A DNA stretch of 64,000 bases from CBDCMJ01 sp965218875 (lineage in GTDB: Bacteria; Chloroflexota; Dehalococcoidia; Lucifugimonadales; UBA3495). This document shows positions 34,426-41,988 of this stretch, piece after piece. The notes beneath the pieces are model-generated. The model did no database searches, was not told where the DNA came from, and was given only the letters and a program-made list of their open reading frames with translations. The first letter of the stretch is position 1. Each line of letters opens with the position of its first letter. The stretch is from contig OZ244707.1 of the NCBI GenBank assembly GCA_965218875.1, positions 1,426,001 through 1,490,000 of the forward strand, written 5' to 3'. Made by a program: the position numbers and the translations under genes.

Positions 34426-35045
34426 AGCAGCGCCGCGTCCTGCACCGGGGCGAAAGAGCGCCGGTGAATGTCGCAGGGTCCCAGTTCCCGGAGACGGGTG
34501 CGGTGCTGGGCCGTGGGATAGCCCTTGTGCTGGCCGAACAGATACCCGGGAAACTCGGCGTCAGCCTCCCGCATCCACCGGTCCCTGGTCACCTTGGCCA
34601 CGTTGGAGGCCGCGGCAATGGAGTAGCTGGTGCGGTCGCCTCGTACGATGGATTGAAAGGGGAGGGCGCACTCCCGCAGAGGCACGTAGTCCAGGAGAAG
34701 GTATTGGGGCTGCATCGCCAGGCCGGCTACGGCCAGCATCATCGCCCGGATGGCGGCTTGACCGATACCGATACGATCGATTTCCCGAGGAGCCACCTGG
34801 CCCAAGCCCACCGCCAGCGCTTTCTCCCATACAGCACTCGCGGCCCGTTCCCGTTGGGCCTTGGACAAGACCTTGCTGTCGTCCAAGAGGCTCAGCCACG
34901 GCTCCAGTCCGGTCAGGCCCAGCGGCAGAATAACCGCCGCCGCCACCACCGGCCCGGCCAGAGGCCCGCGCCCCGCTTCGTCCACCCCGGCCACCAGCCG
35001 GAACCCCTGAGCGTGGACCCGGCGCTCCAACGATAGGTCGGGCAT
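34410..35045 (-). CDS. rnhB: Ribonuclease HII
   Basis: A 211-residue RNase HII, which removes RNA from RNA-DNA hybrids. The motif VAGVDEAGRGPLAGPVVAAA contains the catalytic Asp and Glu (DEAGRGP), followed by LLDDSKVLSKAQRE, and later the Asp-bearing LLLDYVPLRE with the SIAAASNVAKVTRDRWM segment, and YPTAQHRTRLRELGPCDIHR near the end. ATG 35045 (MPDLSLERR) is used because AGGAGCG lies upstream; it begins about eight bases after the mnmA stop. Confidence 0.95.
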   Translation of the reverse strand: MPDLSLERRVHAQGFRLVAGVDEAGRGPLAGPVVAAAVILPLGLTGLEPWLSLLDDSKVLSKAQRERAASAVWEKALAVGLGQVAPREIDRIGIGQAAIRAMMLAVAGLAMQPQYLLLDYVPLRECALPFQSIVRGDRTSYSIAAASNVAKVTRDRWMREADAEFPGYLFGQHKGYPTAQHRTRLRELGPCDIHRRSFAPVQDAALLWDGD

Positions 35046-35052
35046 GACGCTC

Positions 35053-36141
35053 CTAGAGGACCGCGTCCTCGGGCATCCCTTCCTCGATGATGCCGCCGCC
35101 AACCAGCAGGTCGCCCCGGTAGAACACCGCGGCCTGGCCCGGAGTCACCGCCCGCTGGGGGAGGTCGAAGCGGACCAGCGCCCCCTCCGGCCGCGGGTGG
35201 AGAACGGCCTGGGCTTCGTCCGAGCGGTAGCGGATCTTCACGGCCACCTCCACCGGATGGGGCGGCGGGGTGCCCAGGACGTAGTTGACCCTGGAAAGCC
35301 ACACCCGGTCGCGGTATAGCCCGGTTTCAGGGCCCACAACCACCCGGTTGGTCTCGGGCTCCAACCTTAGCACGTACTTGGGCTCCCCTCCGGAAATCCC
35401 CAGGCCCCGACGCTGGCCCACCGTGTAGAACTCGATGCCCTGGTGCTCTCCCACGACCTCGCCTTCCTCGTCCACGATGTCGCCCGGCTCCGTCCGGACC
35501 CGCTCTCTAAGGAACTCCTTGTAGTCTCCAAAGGGTATGAAGCAGATGTCCTGGCTGTCGGCCTTGTCCGCGTTGCCGAAGCCGGCCTCCAGCGCCATGC
35601 GGCGTATCGCGTCCTTGGTATGCCGGCCCACCGGCATGAGGGTGGCGGCCAGCTCTTGCTGTCCCATGCCGAACAGCACGTAGGACTGGTCCTTGCCGGG
35701 GTCTACGGCCTTTTTCAGCGCCATCCCTCCGGGAGTGGCCTCGATGGTGGCGTAGTGTCCGGTGGCCACGTAATCGCACTGCAGGACGGACGCCCGCCGG
35801 AGCAGGAAGTTGAACTTGATCTTATCGTTGCAGGCGATGCAGGGATGGGGCGTGCGGCCCCTTTGGTACTCGGCGCAAAAGTAGTCTATGACGTGTTGAT
35901 GAAACTCTTGCTGCACGTTGAGAACGTAGTGGGGTATGCCCAGAATGCGGCACACGTTCCGGGCGTCTTCGGCGTCGTCGACAGTGCAGCAGCCGCGGTA
36001 CTGAGGGGGAAGGTCGGCATGCTCCAGACTGAACAGCTTCATGGTCACGCCCACCAGGTCGTAGCCCTGGCGCTGCAACAACAGGGCTGCGACCGACGAG
36101 TCGACCCCGCCGCTCATGGCAACAGCTACCTTTTCTGTCAT
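35053..36141 (-). CDS. mnmA: tRNA-specific 2-thiouridylase MnmA
   Basis: A 362-residue thiouridylase that adds sulfur to U34 of tRNAs for Lys, Glu and Gln. The ATP PP-loop AMSGGVDSSVAALLL is at residues 8-20. The catalytic cysteines lie in PHPCIACNDKIKFNFLLRRA and SQDICFIPFGDYKEFLRER, and KDQSYVLFGMGQQELA follows. The C-terminal domain has GQRRGLGISGG and the PGQAAVFYRGDLLVGGGII barrel. ATG 36141 with GGAGGTGA upstream is the likely start; the upstream frame 36142-36207 is not needed. Confidence 0.95.
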   Translation of the reverse strand: MTEKVAVAMSGGVDSSVAALLLQRQGYDLVGVTMKLFSLEHADLPPQYRGCCTVDDAEDARNVCRILGIPHYVLNVQQEFHQHVIDYFCAEYQRGRTPHPCIACNDKIKFNFLLRRASVLQCDYVATGHYATIEATPGGMALKKAVDPGKDQSYVLFGMGQQELAATLMPVGRHTKDAIRRMALEAGFGNADKADSQDICFIPFGDYKEFLRERVRTEPGDIVDEEGEVVGEHQGIEFYTVGQRRGLGISGGEPKYVLRLEPETNRVVVGPETGLYRDRVWLSRVNYVLGTPPPHPVEVAVKIRYRSDEAQAVLHPRPEGALVRFDLPQRAVTPGQAAVFYRGDLLVGGGIIEEGMPEDAVL

Positions 36142-36492
36142 CTTCCCGGTCACCTCCCGACCACAGCCTAGCATAGCGGGAAGCAGCGGTACAACCCGCC
36201 GACCCATCGGGCCAGGACAATCAGGTCTTAATTATCTCCATTGAGCCAAAGCTCCTTGAGAAAGAAGGTATGTCACCCTGGGCAAAGAAAGCACGTCACC
36301 CTGGACCAACAAGAATGGCATTGTCTTAAGACGCGATGGCCCTGGGCTAGCGTAACCCAAGGCCTTTCGATTGTTCTATTCCGCTACCCTGAGCGTAGCC
36401 GAAGGGTCTAAGATGCTTCGGCAGGCTCAGCGTGACGTGGCGGAGAAGTGCCGGAAACGTCAGCGGCAAGGGGTCGAAGCGATCGCAACCGT
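36142..36492. other. Intergenic stretch with palindromic repeat
   Basis: No gene is seen. CCCTGAGCGTAGCCGAAGGG and CTTCGGCAGGCTCAGCGTGA (36388-36436) form an imperfect inverted repeat of the same class as 3915-4018. GTCACCCTGG is directly repeated near 36275 and 36300. Confidence 0.55.
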
Positions 36493-36837
36493 TCACGGCC
36501 GGGGTGTTAGATGGCAGTGACGCCGGGATGATACGCGGCCCAGGGGAGGAGGGCGCGCAGGAGGAGCGGCGGGCTGGGCTCCTGGCGGAGCCCGGCGCAG
36601 CCCGGCGCAGCGTTCAAGGTAGCGGGCGGCGCAGATGAAGGTCGGAAGATGGAAACCCGCCGCGGCGACCCGGCGGACGAAGGCTTGAGGAGAAGGTGTG
36701 GGCCGTTTATCCGCCTGGGCGCAAGCCCATTGGGTGCACAGGTCGTCGGCCGAGCGTTGGACCATGAGCTGGGCGTAGGGCAGAGCCAATCTCCGGCGAA
36801 GGCAGCGGACGCGGGCCCGCAACGAGTTGATGTTCAT
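36493..36837 (-). CDS. Short basic ORF paired with HTH gene
   Basis: A 114-residue product beginning MNINSLRARVRCLRRRLALP. It has a leucine/arginine-rich helix at the start and Pro/Ala-rich, probably disordered, sequence at the end. I recognise no domain. A good AGGAG ribosome binding site (AGGAGAAACCAAG) stands before the ATG, and the gene begins about 70 bases after the HTH gene on the same strand, which supports it as a real accessory ORF. Its Arg- and Leu-rich N-terminus could bind DNA or the HTH partner, but this is a guess. Confidence 0.45.
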   Translation of the reverse strand: MNINSLRARVRCLRRRLALPYAQLMVQRSADDLCTQWACAQADKRPTPSPQAFVRRVAAAGFHLPTFICAARYLERCAGLRRAPPGAQPAAPPARPPPLGRVSSRRHCHLTPRP

Positions 36838-36905
36838 CTTGGTTTCTCCTGGTGGTCCGAAAGCCTCACCACGAGCGGGGATTGGCACCCCGCAAAGAGC
36901 TGAGG

Positions 36906-37307
36906 CTACCTGGATTTCCGCTGGGCGGTCCAAAGGGGCAGGGCAGCCTCCAAGGCCTCGACCTGGTCGTGTAACTCCCGGATTTCGCCAAACTTGGTGG
37001 AGTAACTGAGGATGGCACGGAGGCAGATTTCCGGGTTTGAATTCTCCAGGAGGCTGCCGAGGTGAACGACGGCTTGAAAGGCGAGGCTTTGGAGGCAGCC
37101 TTTGGCGAGCTCGGCGGACTGGCGTTGGAGTTGGGCAAGCTGGTCGCGGAATTCGGGGTCCTGGCGCCAACGGTGCAAGGTGCGGCGGCCCACCTTAGAG
37201 ATGCGGGCGGCCTGGGCGATGGATGAGGCGGCGGCGAGTATGTGTAGAGCCGATTGTTGGCGTGGGGAGAGGCCGGGGTTTTTTATTTCAGGGCCATTTT
37301 GAGCCAT
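36906..37307 (-). CDS. Helix-turn-helix protein, transposase/terminase-like N-terminus
   Basis: A 133-residue protein. The segment LSPRQQSALHILAAASSIAQ with AARISKVGRRTLHRWRQDPEF matches HTH domains of insertion-element transposases or phage terminase small subunits (phBC6A51-like). The rest is a helical, Leu/Gln/Glu-rich region that may form a coiled coil, with no catalytic motif. The start region has a tandem ATGGCTC repeat, so the exact ATG is unsure; 37307 is used. A short basic ORF follows downstream. It may be a phage- or plasmid-derived regulator. Confidence 0.6.
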   Translation of the reverse strand: MAQNGPEIKNPGLSPRQQSALHILAAASSIAQAARISKVGRRTLHRWRQDPEFRDQLAQLQRQSAELAKGCLQSLAFQAVVHLGSLLENSNPEICLRAILSYSTKFGEIRELHDQVEALEAALPLWTAQRKSR

Positions 37308-37650
37308 TTCGAGCCATGGGCCTCAGTGGCGGTTTGATGGATTTGGCAGGGCGCTAATAGATGCCTATCAACAGGGTAGAGAGGGGTCACGCGAGGGGGC
37401 AAGGGGGAAGTGTCGTGAGTTTTGGAGGAGGGGGGAGGCCGCCGGAGTCCAGGCTCACGCTGCTATAATCGGAATTCAAAGACGCAGCGGAAAGAGGGTA
37501 TGCAGTGGGGACAACGCAAGTGACGGTGGCAAGCGCCGAATTCTCCGTTCTTGAGGGAGACTCCCCACCACCGTTCCATCCTCTACGCCCACGCCGGGGC
37601 TGGCACCCCCACACGCATGTGGGCGCCCAATTTCTGTTGGAGGTCGACGC
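37308..37650. other. Intergenic stretch upstream of the four-CxxC gene
   Basis: No gene is visible in these roughly 340 bases. TGCTATAAT at 37461-37469 is an extended -10 box on the plus strand that could serve the gene at 37651 after a leader of about 175 bases. Confidence 0.5.
37461..37469 (+). promoter_or_regulatory. Extended -10 promoter for the four-CxxC gene
   Basis: TGCTATAAT on the plus strand, identical to the -10 of rpsF and rpsO. No clear -35 box stands 17 bases upstream. Confidence 0.4.
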
Positions 37651-37911
37651 GTGGACGACATGAACTTCTGCGCCTTGTGTTATCTGGAAGGACCTGCACC
37701 GTGGTGGTCTACCCGGGATTTACTAGGTAACTGGGCGGTGGTCTGCGATGACTGCTATAGCGGTCTGCGCAACCGGTATAGCAGTACGGTGTATCCGCAA
37801 TACGTGTGCGACGAATGCGGCGAACTTTGGTCGCCTCAGTGGTACATAAAACCACAACCGGCATTCCCACCAATGCCGGAACGAGTAGTCTGCGCGCGAT
37901 GTGCTCGCTAA
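37651..37911 (+). CDS. Small protein with four CxxC motifs
   Basis: An 86-residue product with four CxxC pairs: MNFCALCYLEG, WAVVCDDCYSG, QYVCDECGELW and VVCARCAR. Two zinc ribbons, each built from two pairs, are the natural reading. I do not recognise a named family. Sites such as this are found in transcription factors, in nucleic-acid-binding mini-proteins and in some phage anti-host proteins. GTG 37651 has GGAGG eight bases upstream; ATG 37660 is an alternative. It lies in an accessory island with broken genes on both sides. Confidence 0.6.
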   Translation: MDDMNFCALCYLEGPAPWWSTRDLLGNWAVVCDDCYSGLRNRYSSTVYPQYVCDECGELWSPQWYIKPQPAFPPMPERVVCARCAR

Positions 37912-37948
37912 CAGCGGTGATTTCTCAGGCTCAGGAGAAAATTAGTAG

Positions 37949-38278
37949 GGCCAACGCCGCTACGGCCTGGCCGACGGTAGCGAGACCAGGTTGGACGTCA
38001 CCGGCAGGCAGATTGAATTCATGGGGGAAACCACCTGGGAGACCATCGTATTCGGAGAGGAGGCCGCCGAGCCCCTGCTGGGCGTGACCGCCCTGGAATC
38101 GGTGGGTATCGAGGTGGACCCGCGTGACCGGACGCTACGTTGGGGCGTCACCGGGTTTTGGGAAGGGGCAATTGTCAGTGCAGAGGGGTATCAATCGGAC
38201 GGCGGAGCAACAGGTACGGCTTTCGTCTGGCCTGTCGGCCCGAACAAAATCCCCGCGAATGAAAGGATTCAGGAATGA
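37949..38278 (+). pseudogene. Retropepsin-like clan AA aspartic protease remnant
   Basis: The frame after a TAG near 37947 reads QRRYGLADGSETRLDVTGRQ, then IEFMGETTWETIVFGEE and PLLGVTALESVGIEVDPR. This matches the C-terminal half of bacterial retropepsin-like (clan AA) aspartic proteases. The catalytic Asp-Thr/Ser-Gly region (usually VDTGA, near the N-terminus) is absent from the neighbouring sequence, and a stop precedes the preserved part. The final residues (GTAFVWPVGPNKIPANER) are not family-like. It is a truncated, non-functional remnant. Confidence 0.6.
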
Positions 38279-38875
38279 AAGCGGCGCAGTTAGGGGCCGT
38301 CAAGACCATATTGGGCAAAGTTCGGGCCTTTATCTCTGTTGCATTTTTCGGCGCGATCATCGCAGGACTAGCGTTCGTCAGTGTAAAAATAATTCTGAAC
38401 CAGCATAGCAACCTTACGCTTTATCGAGAGATTGGGTATATGCCCGACAACCAAACCATCTATTGGGCCGTCGGCAGGCTTTCAGCTGGATTGACCGGCG
38501 TTGGCCTATCATTATGGAGGCAGTCCGACTTTTCTATGCCTGGGACCGGTGGCGGACGACAGGAGGGTCTCTGCCGCGTCTGATTGTCCAAAGCTATTAT
38601 CCTTTCTTCGCTCTTGCCGGGATTTTGTTCTTGGTGTTAATTGCAGTTGGTTCTTACTACATCGTGATTACCGGGAGTATTCCTGACTACATTGCAGGGC
38701 CCGGTCTTTACGTCGATGATTATCATGATTCCATCGTTCTTGGCGAATTCGCAGGGGGCGTGATTTCCCCCTACTGCTAGGCACGGCTGCTCTGGTATGG
38801 GCGGTGTACCTGGCTCTTAGATTAGTGGCAAACGCGGTAAAGTTCTTTCTGCGCCAGGATGGCGTCATAAAATAA
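38275..38875 (+). pseudogene. Membrane-protein gene split over three frames
   Basis: Three overlapping frames each hold part of one hydrophobic protein. The first (from 38275) has the TM segment AFISVAFFGAIIAGLAFVSV. The second (about 38510-38765) has RLIVQSYYPFFALAGILFLV then LIAVGSYYIVI. The third (to the stop at 38873-38875) has LGTAALVWAVYLALRLVANA. If the frames are joined, the protein would have about four membrane segments and end in FFLRQDGVIK. I recognise no family. It overlaps the aspartic-protease remnant by ATGA. Sequencing error is possible, but two shifts of this size suggest decay. Confidence 0.5.
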
Positions 38876-38929
38876 CAGTGGGCCGCTAAGTTACCAATCC
38901 CTATTGGAAATTATGAGCATCACCAGACC

Positions 38930-39207
38930 CTATAGGCTTTGCGGCAACGACACCGCCACGCCCTCGGCGCCTTGCAGAATTGCACTGTCCGAGGTAGCCA
39001 GCGGGACACCAGCGTTCGCGCCAGGGCGACGAACTCCGCGTCATACGCGGTGAGGCCGCACTCCAGCCGCGACCCAAACCCTTCTGGTCGCTTATCTGCC
39101 CCATGGCCTTCGTCCCAGTACGTTTCGTGATCCGGTTCTTTCTCTGGCATCGTGTCTCCTACGGACGTGTAGTACCGACGTAAGCGCTCTCTAAGGGTGG
39201 GAGTCAA
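38930..39207 (-). pseudogene. VapC-type PIN toxin remnant, one-base deletion
   Basis: On the minus strand the part GLTAYDAEFVALARTL matches the third acidic motif region of VapC PIN-domain toxins. Just after it, one missing G near 39010 shifts the frame. If that base is restored the sequence continues GVPLATSDSAILQGAEGVAV, then SLPQSL and a stop at 38930-38932, exactly the family pattern. Upstream residues (MTPTLRERLRRYYTSV...) do not match the toxin N-terminus, and the first two catalytic Asp/Glu sites are absent, so a deletion has also occurred. No antitoxin gene was found. Confidence 0.65.
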
Positions 39208-39249
39208 GAGATGCCCGACGTGCTGGCACGGTCATTCAATTGCTAGCGA

Positions 39250-39427
39250 AGGCCATTCTCATTGCGGCGAGGAATCCTAAAATGCCTCTGTCCACTCATC
39301 TTAGCTCCCAATAGCGGCTTGAGATTCCTCACCCGTTTTCGACGGGTTCAGAATGACAGACGGGAACCGGCTTCGGAACCACAAAGAAGGCGGGGGCGCT
39401 GCGCCCTCCCAGGGTGCAATCAAATGA
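39250..39427. repeat. Long dispersed repeat, copy H2
   Basis: Block order as in the 33.4-kb copy: GGCGAGGAATCCTAAAATGC, CATCTTAGCTCCCAATAGCG, GATTCCTCACCCG and GGGTTCAGAATGACAG, with CGCCCTCCCAGGGTG further on. Confidence 0.65.
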
Positions 39428-39452
39428 CCCTGCCTGCCAGCCCAGGTTTCTC

Positions 39453-39481
39453 TTTCCAAGGTGGGGCCTTTTTGTTATACT
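39453..39481 (+). promoter_or_regulatory. purA promoter
   Basis: TTTCCA, a 17-base spacer and TATACT preceded by TGT (extended -10). The leader to the purA ATG is about 75 bases. Confidence 0.5.
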
Positions 39482-39501
39482 GCCCGTTGGCTTTGGGCCT
39501 G

Positions 39502-39531
39502 GTTTCACGTAGCCCTGTTTCACGTAGCCTG
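39502..39531 (+). repeat. Tandem 15-base repeat in the purA leader
   Basis: GTTTCACGTAGCCCT (39502-39516) is followed directly by GTTTCACGTAGCCTG (39517-39531), 13 of 15 bases identical and in line. It lies about 20-30 bases after the inferred transcription start, where a regulator could bind DNA or RNA. Confidence 0.6.
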
Positions 39532-39561
39532 AAGCCATGTGCGACGAATTAAGGAGATACG

Positions 39562-40848
39562 ATGCCGGCTTACGGCGTAATCGGTGGACAGTGGGGCGAT
39601 GAGGGCAAAGGAAAGGTAATCGACTACCTGGCAAGTGATGTAGACTGCGTTGTTCGCTTCGCCGGCGGCAGCAACGCCGGGCATACGGTGCTCAACGACC
39701 TTGGCAAGTTTCAACTCCACCTGGTCCCTTCCGGCATCTGCCGGCCCCAGGTCTACGCCATCATCGGCAACGGGGTCGTGGTGGACCCCGAGGTGCTCCT
39801 GGCCGAGTTGAGTATGCTCGCCAACCGGGGTATCGACATCGGCAGATTCTACGTGAGCGAGCGCGCCCACCTGGTCATGCCCTACCACATACTCCTGGAC
39901 AGCCTGGAAGAGCAGGCCCGGGGGGCCGGAGCCCTGGGCACCACGGGCCGCGGAGTGGGCCCCGCCTACGCCGACAAGACCGCCCGGGTGGGTATCCGGG
40001 TGGGCGACTTGCAGGACTGGGACGCCTTGGTTCCGCGGTTGGAGCAGGCGCTGGCCGCCAAGAACGCCCTCATCACCAAAGTCTACGGCGGCGAGCCCGT
40101 CGCCATGGAAGCCGTCCTGGAAAAATGCTCCGCCTGGGCCGAAGACCTGCGGCCCTACACTTACGCCACCGAGCAAATCGTCCAGGACCTGTTGGCCGAG
40201 GACAAGCGGGTGCTCATGGAGGGCGCCCAGGGGACACTCCTGGACATAGACCACGGTTCCTATCCCTACGTGACCTCTTCCTCACCGTCCATCGGCGGCG
40301 CCTGCACCGGCTTGGGTCTCAGCCCCCACGCCGTGGCCGGCGTGCTGGGAGTGTTCAAAGCCTACGCCACCCGCGTGGGCGGCGGTCCCATGCCCTCGGA
40401 AATGCACGGCGAGGTAGCGGAGGGTCTTCGGGAGAAGGCCCAGGAATACGGCACTACCACCGGCCGCCCCCGCCGCGTCGGCTGGTTCGACGCCGTGGCC
40501 GCCAAGTATAGCTGCCTGGTCAATGGGTTCACCGGACTGGTCCTTACCCGGTTGGACATCCTAGACGGCTTTCCCACCGTCAAGCTGTGCGTTGGGTACG
40601 TGGCGGACAGCCAGAAAGTAGACCGTTTTCCGGCCAACACCAACCTCTTGTCCCGCTGCCAGCCGGTCTACGAAGAGCTGCCCGGATGGGACCGGCCCAC
40701 GGCTAGCGCCACCAGCCTGGACGAATTGCCCGCCTCCGCCATAGCCTACGTGCGGAGGATAGAGGAGCTGGTGGGATGCCGGGTCCAGATCATCTCCACC
40801 GGCCCAAGCCGGGACGAGACCATCCTGGTGGAGCAGGTCATCCCCTGA
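39562..40848 (+). CDS. purA: Adenylosuccinate synthetase
   Basis: A 428-residue PurA, GTP-dependent enzyme converting IMP and aspartate to adenylosuccinate in AMP synthesis. Signatures include VIGGQWGDEGKGKVIDYLAS, GGSNAGHTVLNDLGKFQLHL, GTTGRGVGPAYADKTARVGI and EGAQGTLLDIDHGSYPYVTS, with GRPRRVGWFDAVAAKYSCLV and STGPSRDETI near the end. ATG 39562 has AAGGAG upstream. It converges with dapA, with a shared terminator between them. Confidence 0.97.
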   Translation: MPAYGVIGGQWGDEGKGKVIDYLASDVDCVVRFAGGSNAGHTVLNDLGKFQLHLVPSGICRPQVYAIIGNGVVVDPEVLLAELSMLANRGIDIGRFYVSERAHLVMPYHILLDSLEEQARGAGALGTTGRGVGPAYADKTARVGIRVGDLQDWDALVPRLEQALAAKNALITKVYGGEPVAMEAVLEKCSAWAEDLRPYTYATEQIVQDLLAEDKRVLMEGAQGTLLDIDHGSYPYVTSSSPSIGGACTGLGLSPHAVAGVLGVFKAYATRVGGGPMPSEMHGEVAEGLREKAQEYGTTTGRPRRVGWFDAVAAKYSCLVNGFTGLVLTRLDILDGFPTVKLCVGYVADSQKVDRFPANTNLLSRCQPVYEELPGWDRPTASATSLDELPASAIAYVRRIEELVGCRVQIISTGPSRDETILVEQVIP

Positions 40849-40990
40849 TCCGCCCCGCCTCCCCGACCGGGCTTTGCCGGCTTGGTATCCGAAGCGCGTC
40901 CTTCGCCCTCCAGAAACCTTCTTTACCCGGCGTCCGGCAGGCCTTGGCAAGGTCTTCCCGGCCTGCGCGGCGTATCCGGAACGGAATGCG

Positions 40991-41036
40991 AAAAACCCGG
41001 CTGACTCGGGGATTCACCCAAGTCGGCCGGGTTTTT
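40991..41036. terminator. Bidirectional terminator between purA and dapA
   Basis: AAAAACCCGGCTGACT (from 40991) pairs with AGTCGGCCGGGTTTTT (41021-41036). A-runs and T-runs flank the stem on both sides, so it can end transcripts from either direction. Three to four mismatched positions lie in the middle of the stem. Confidence 0.75.
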
Positions 41037-41081
41037 GTTGCCGCATGCCGGGTTTGACCGGGGGCAGTGCGAGGTTGCGGG

Positions 41082-41978
41082 CTAGGCTGGCACGGGAACG
41101 TCTATCCGGTACCCGCTGAGGACCTCTTCGATTTGCTCTGCCGACTTGGGGTCGGCCGGCACCAAGGGCAGCCGGGGGTTGCCCACGTTGAACCCTACGT
41201 GATTCAAAGCGTGCTTCACCGGGATGGGGTTGGAGACCACGAATAGGACCTTGAACAAGGGGAGCAGCCTGCGGTGCTCCGCCGCCGCCTGCTCTACGTC
41301 GCCTTCCAGCAGGTAACCCATCATCTGCTTGATCTGGTTGCCCACCAGGTGAGAGGCCACGCTGACGACGCCGTAGCCTCCGGTGGCCATGATGTAGTAG
41401 GTCTCGTTGTCGTTGCCGCTCCACACCAGGAAGCCCGGCTTGGCCCCGTCGATGATGCGGGTGATCTGGTCCATGTCACTGCCCGCCTCTTTGACGCCCA
41501 CGATGTTGTCTATGTGGCTCAGGCGGATGGTGGTCTCGTGGCTCATGTTCAAGCTGGTGCGGCTGGTCACGTTGTAGACGATGCAGGGCAGGTCTACTTT
41601 TTCCGCGATGGCCTTGAAGTGGCGGTAGAGGCCCTCTTGGGGCGGCTTGTTGTAGTAGGGCACCACCAGCAGCAGGCCGTCGGCCCCGGCCCGCTCCGCT
41701 TCCTGGCTCAATTCTATGCTCTCGGCGGTGTTGTAGTTGCCGGTGCCCGCGATAATGGTCCCTCCACCCCCGACGGACTCCTTGACTTCGGAAATCAGCC
41801 GGAGCTTCTCCTCGGTGCTGAGAGTCGGCGACTCTCCCGTGGTCCCGGAGAGGATAACCCCGTCGCTGCCCGAGGACAGCATGGCGTGGGCCAGACGCTT
41901 GGCCTGCTCGTAGTCAACCCGGCCTTCCTCGTCGAACGGGGTTACCATCGCGGTGATCAGCCTGCCTATCTCTTTCAT
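41082..41978 (-). CDS. dapA: 4-Hydroxy-tetrahydrodipicolinate synthase
   Basis: A 298-residue DapA, condensing aspartate semialdehyde with pyruvate in DAP/lysine synthesis. Signatures are LITAMVTPFDEEGRVDYEQA, SDGVILSGTTGESPTLSTEE, VVPYYNKPPQEGLYRHFKAI, DLPCIVYNVTSRTSLNM, and the Schiff-base lysine region NIVGVKEAGSDMDQITRI. LVWSGNDNETYYIMATGGYG follows. ATG 41978 has TAGGAGG upstream overlapping the asd stop. It belongs to the dapB-asd-dapA operon. Confidence 0.97.
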   Translation of the reverse strand: MKEIGRLITAMVTPFDEEGRVDYEQAKRLAHAMLSSGSDGVILSGTTGESPTLSTEEKLRLISEVKESVGGGGTIIAGTGNYNTAESIELSQEAERAGADGLLLVVPYYNKPPQEGLYRHFKAIAEKVDLPCIVYNVTSRTSLNMSHETTIRLSHIDNIVGVKEAGSDMDQITRIIDGAKPGFLVWSGNDNETYYIMATGGYGVVSVASHLVGNQIKQMMGYLLEGDVEQAAAEHRRLLPLFKVLFVVSNPIPVKHALNHVGFNVGNPRLPLVPADPKSAEQIEEVLSGYRIDVPVPA

Positions 41979-41988
41979 GCCGGCCCTC

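Larger units (their letters stand above)
39208..39561. other. Intergenic region with repeat and purA leader
   Basis: It holds the dispersed repeat copy H2 (39250-39427), then the purA promoter and a tandem repeat. No other gene is visible. Confidence 0.55.
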
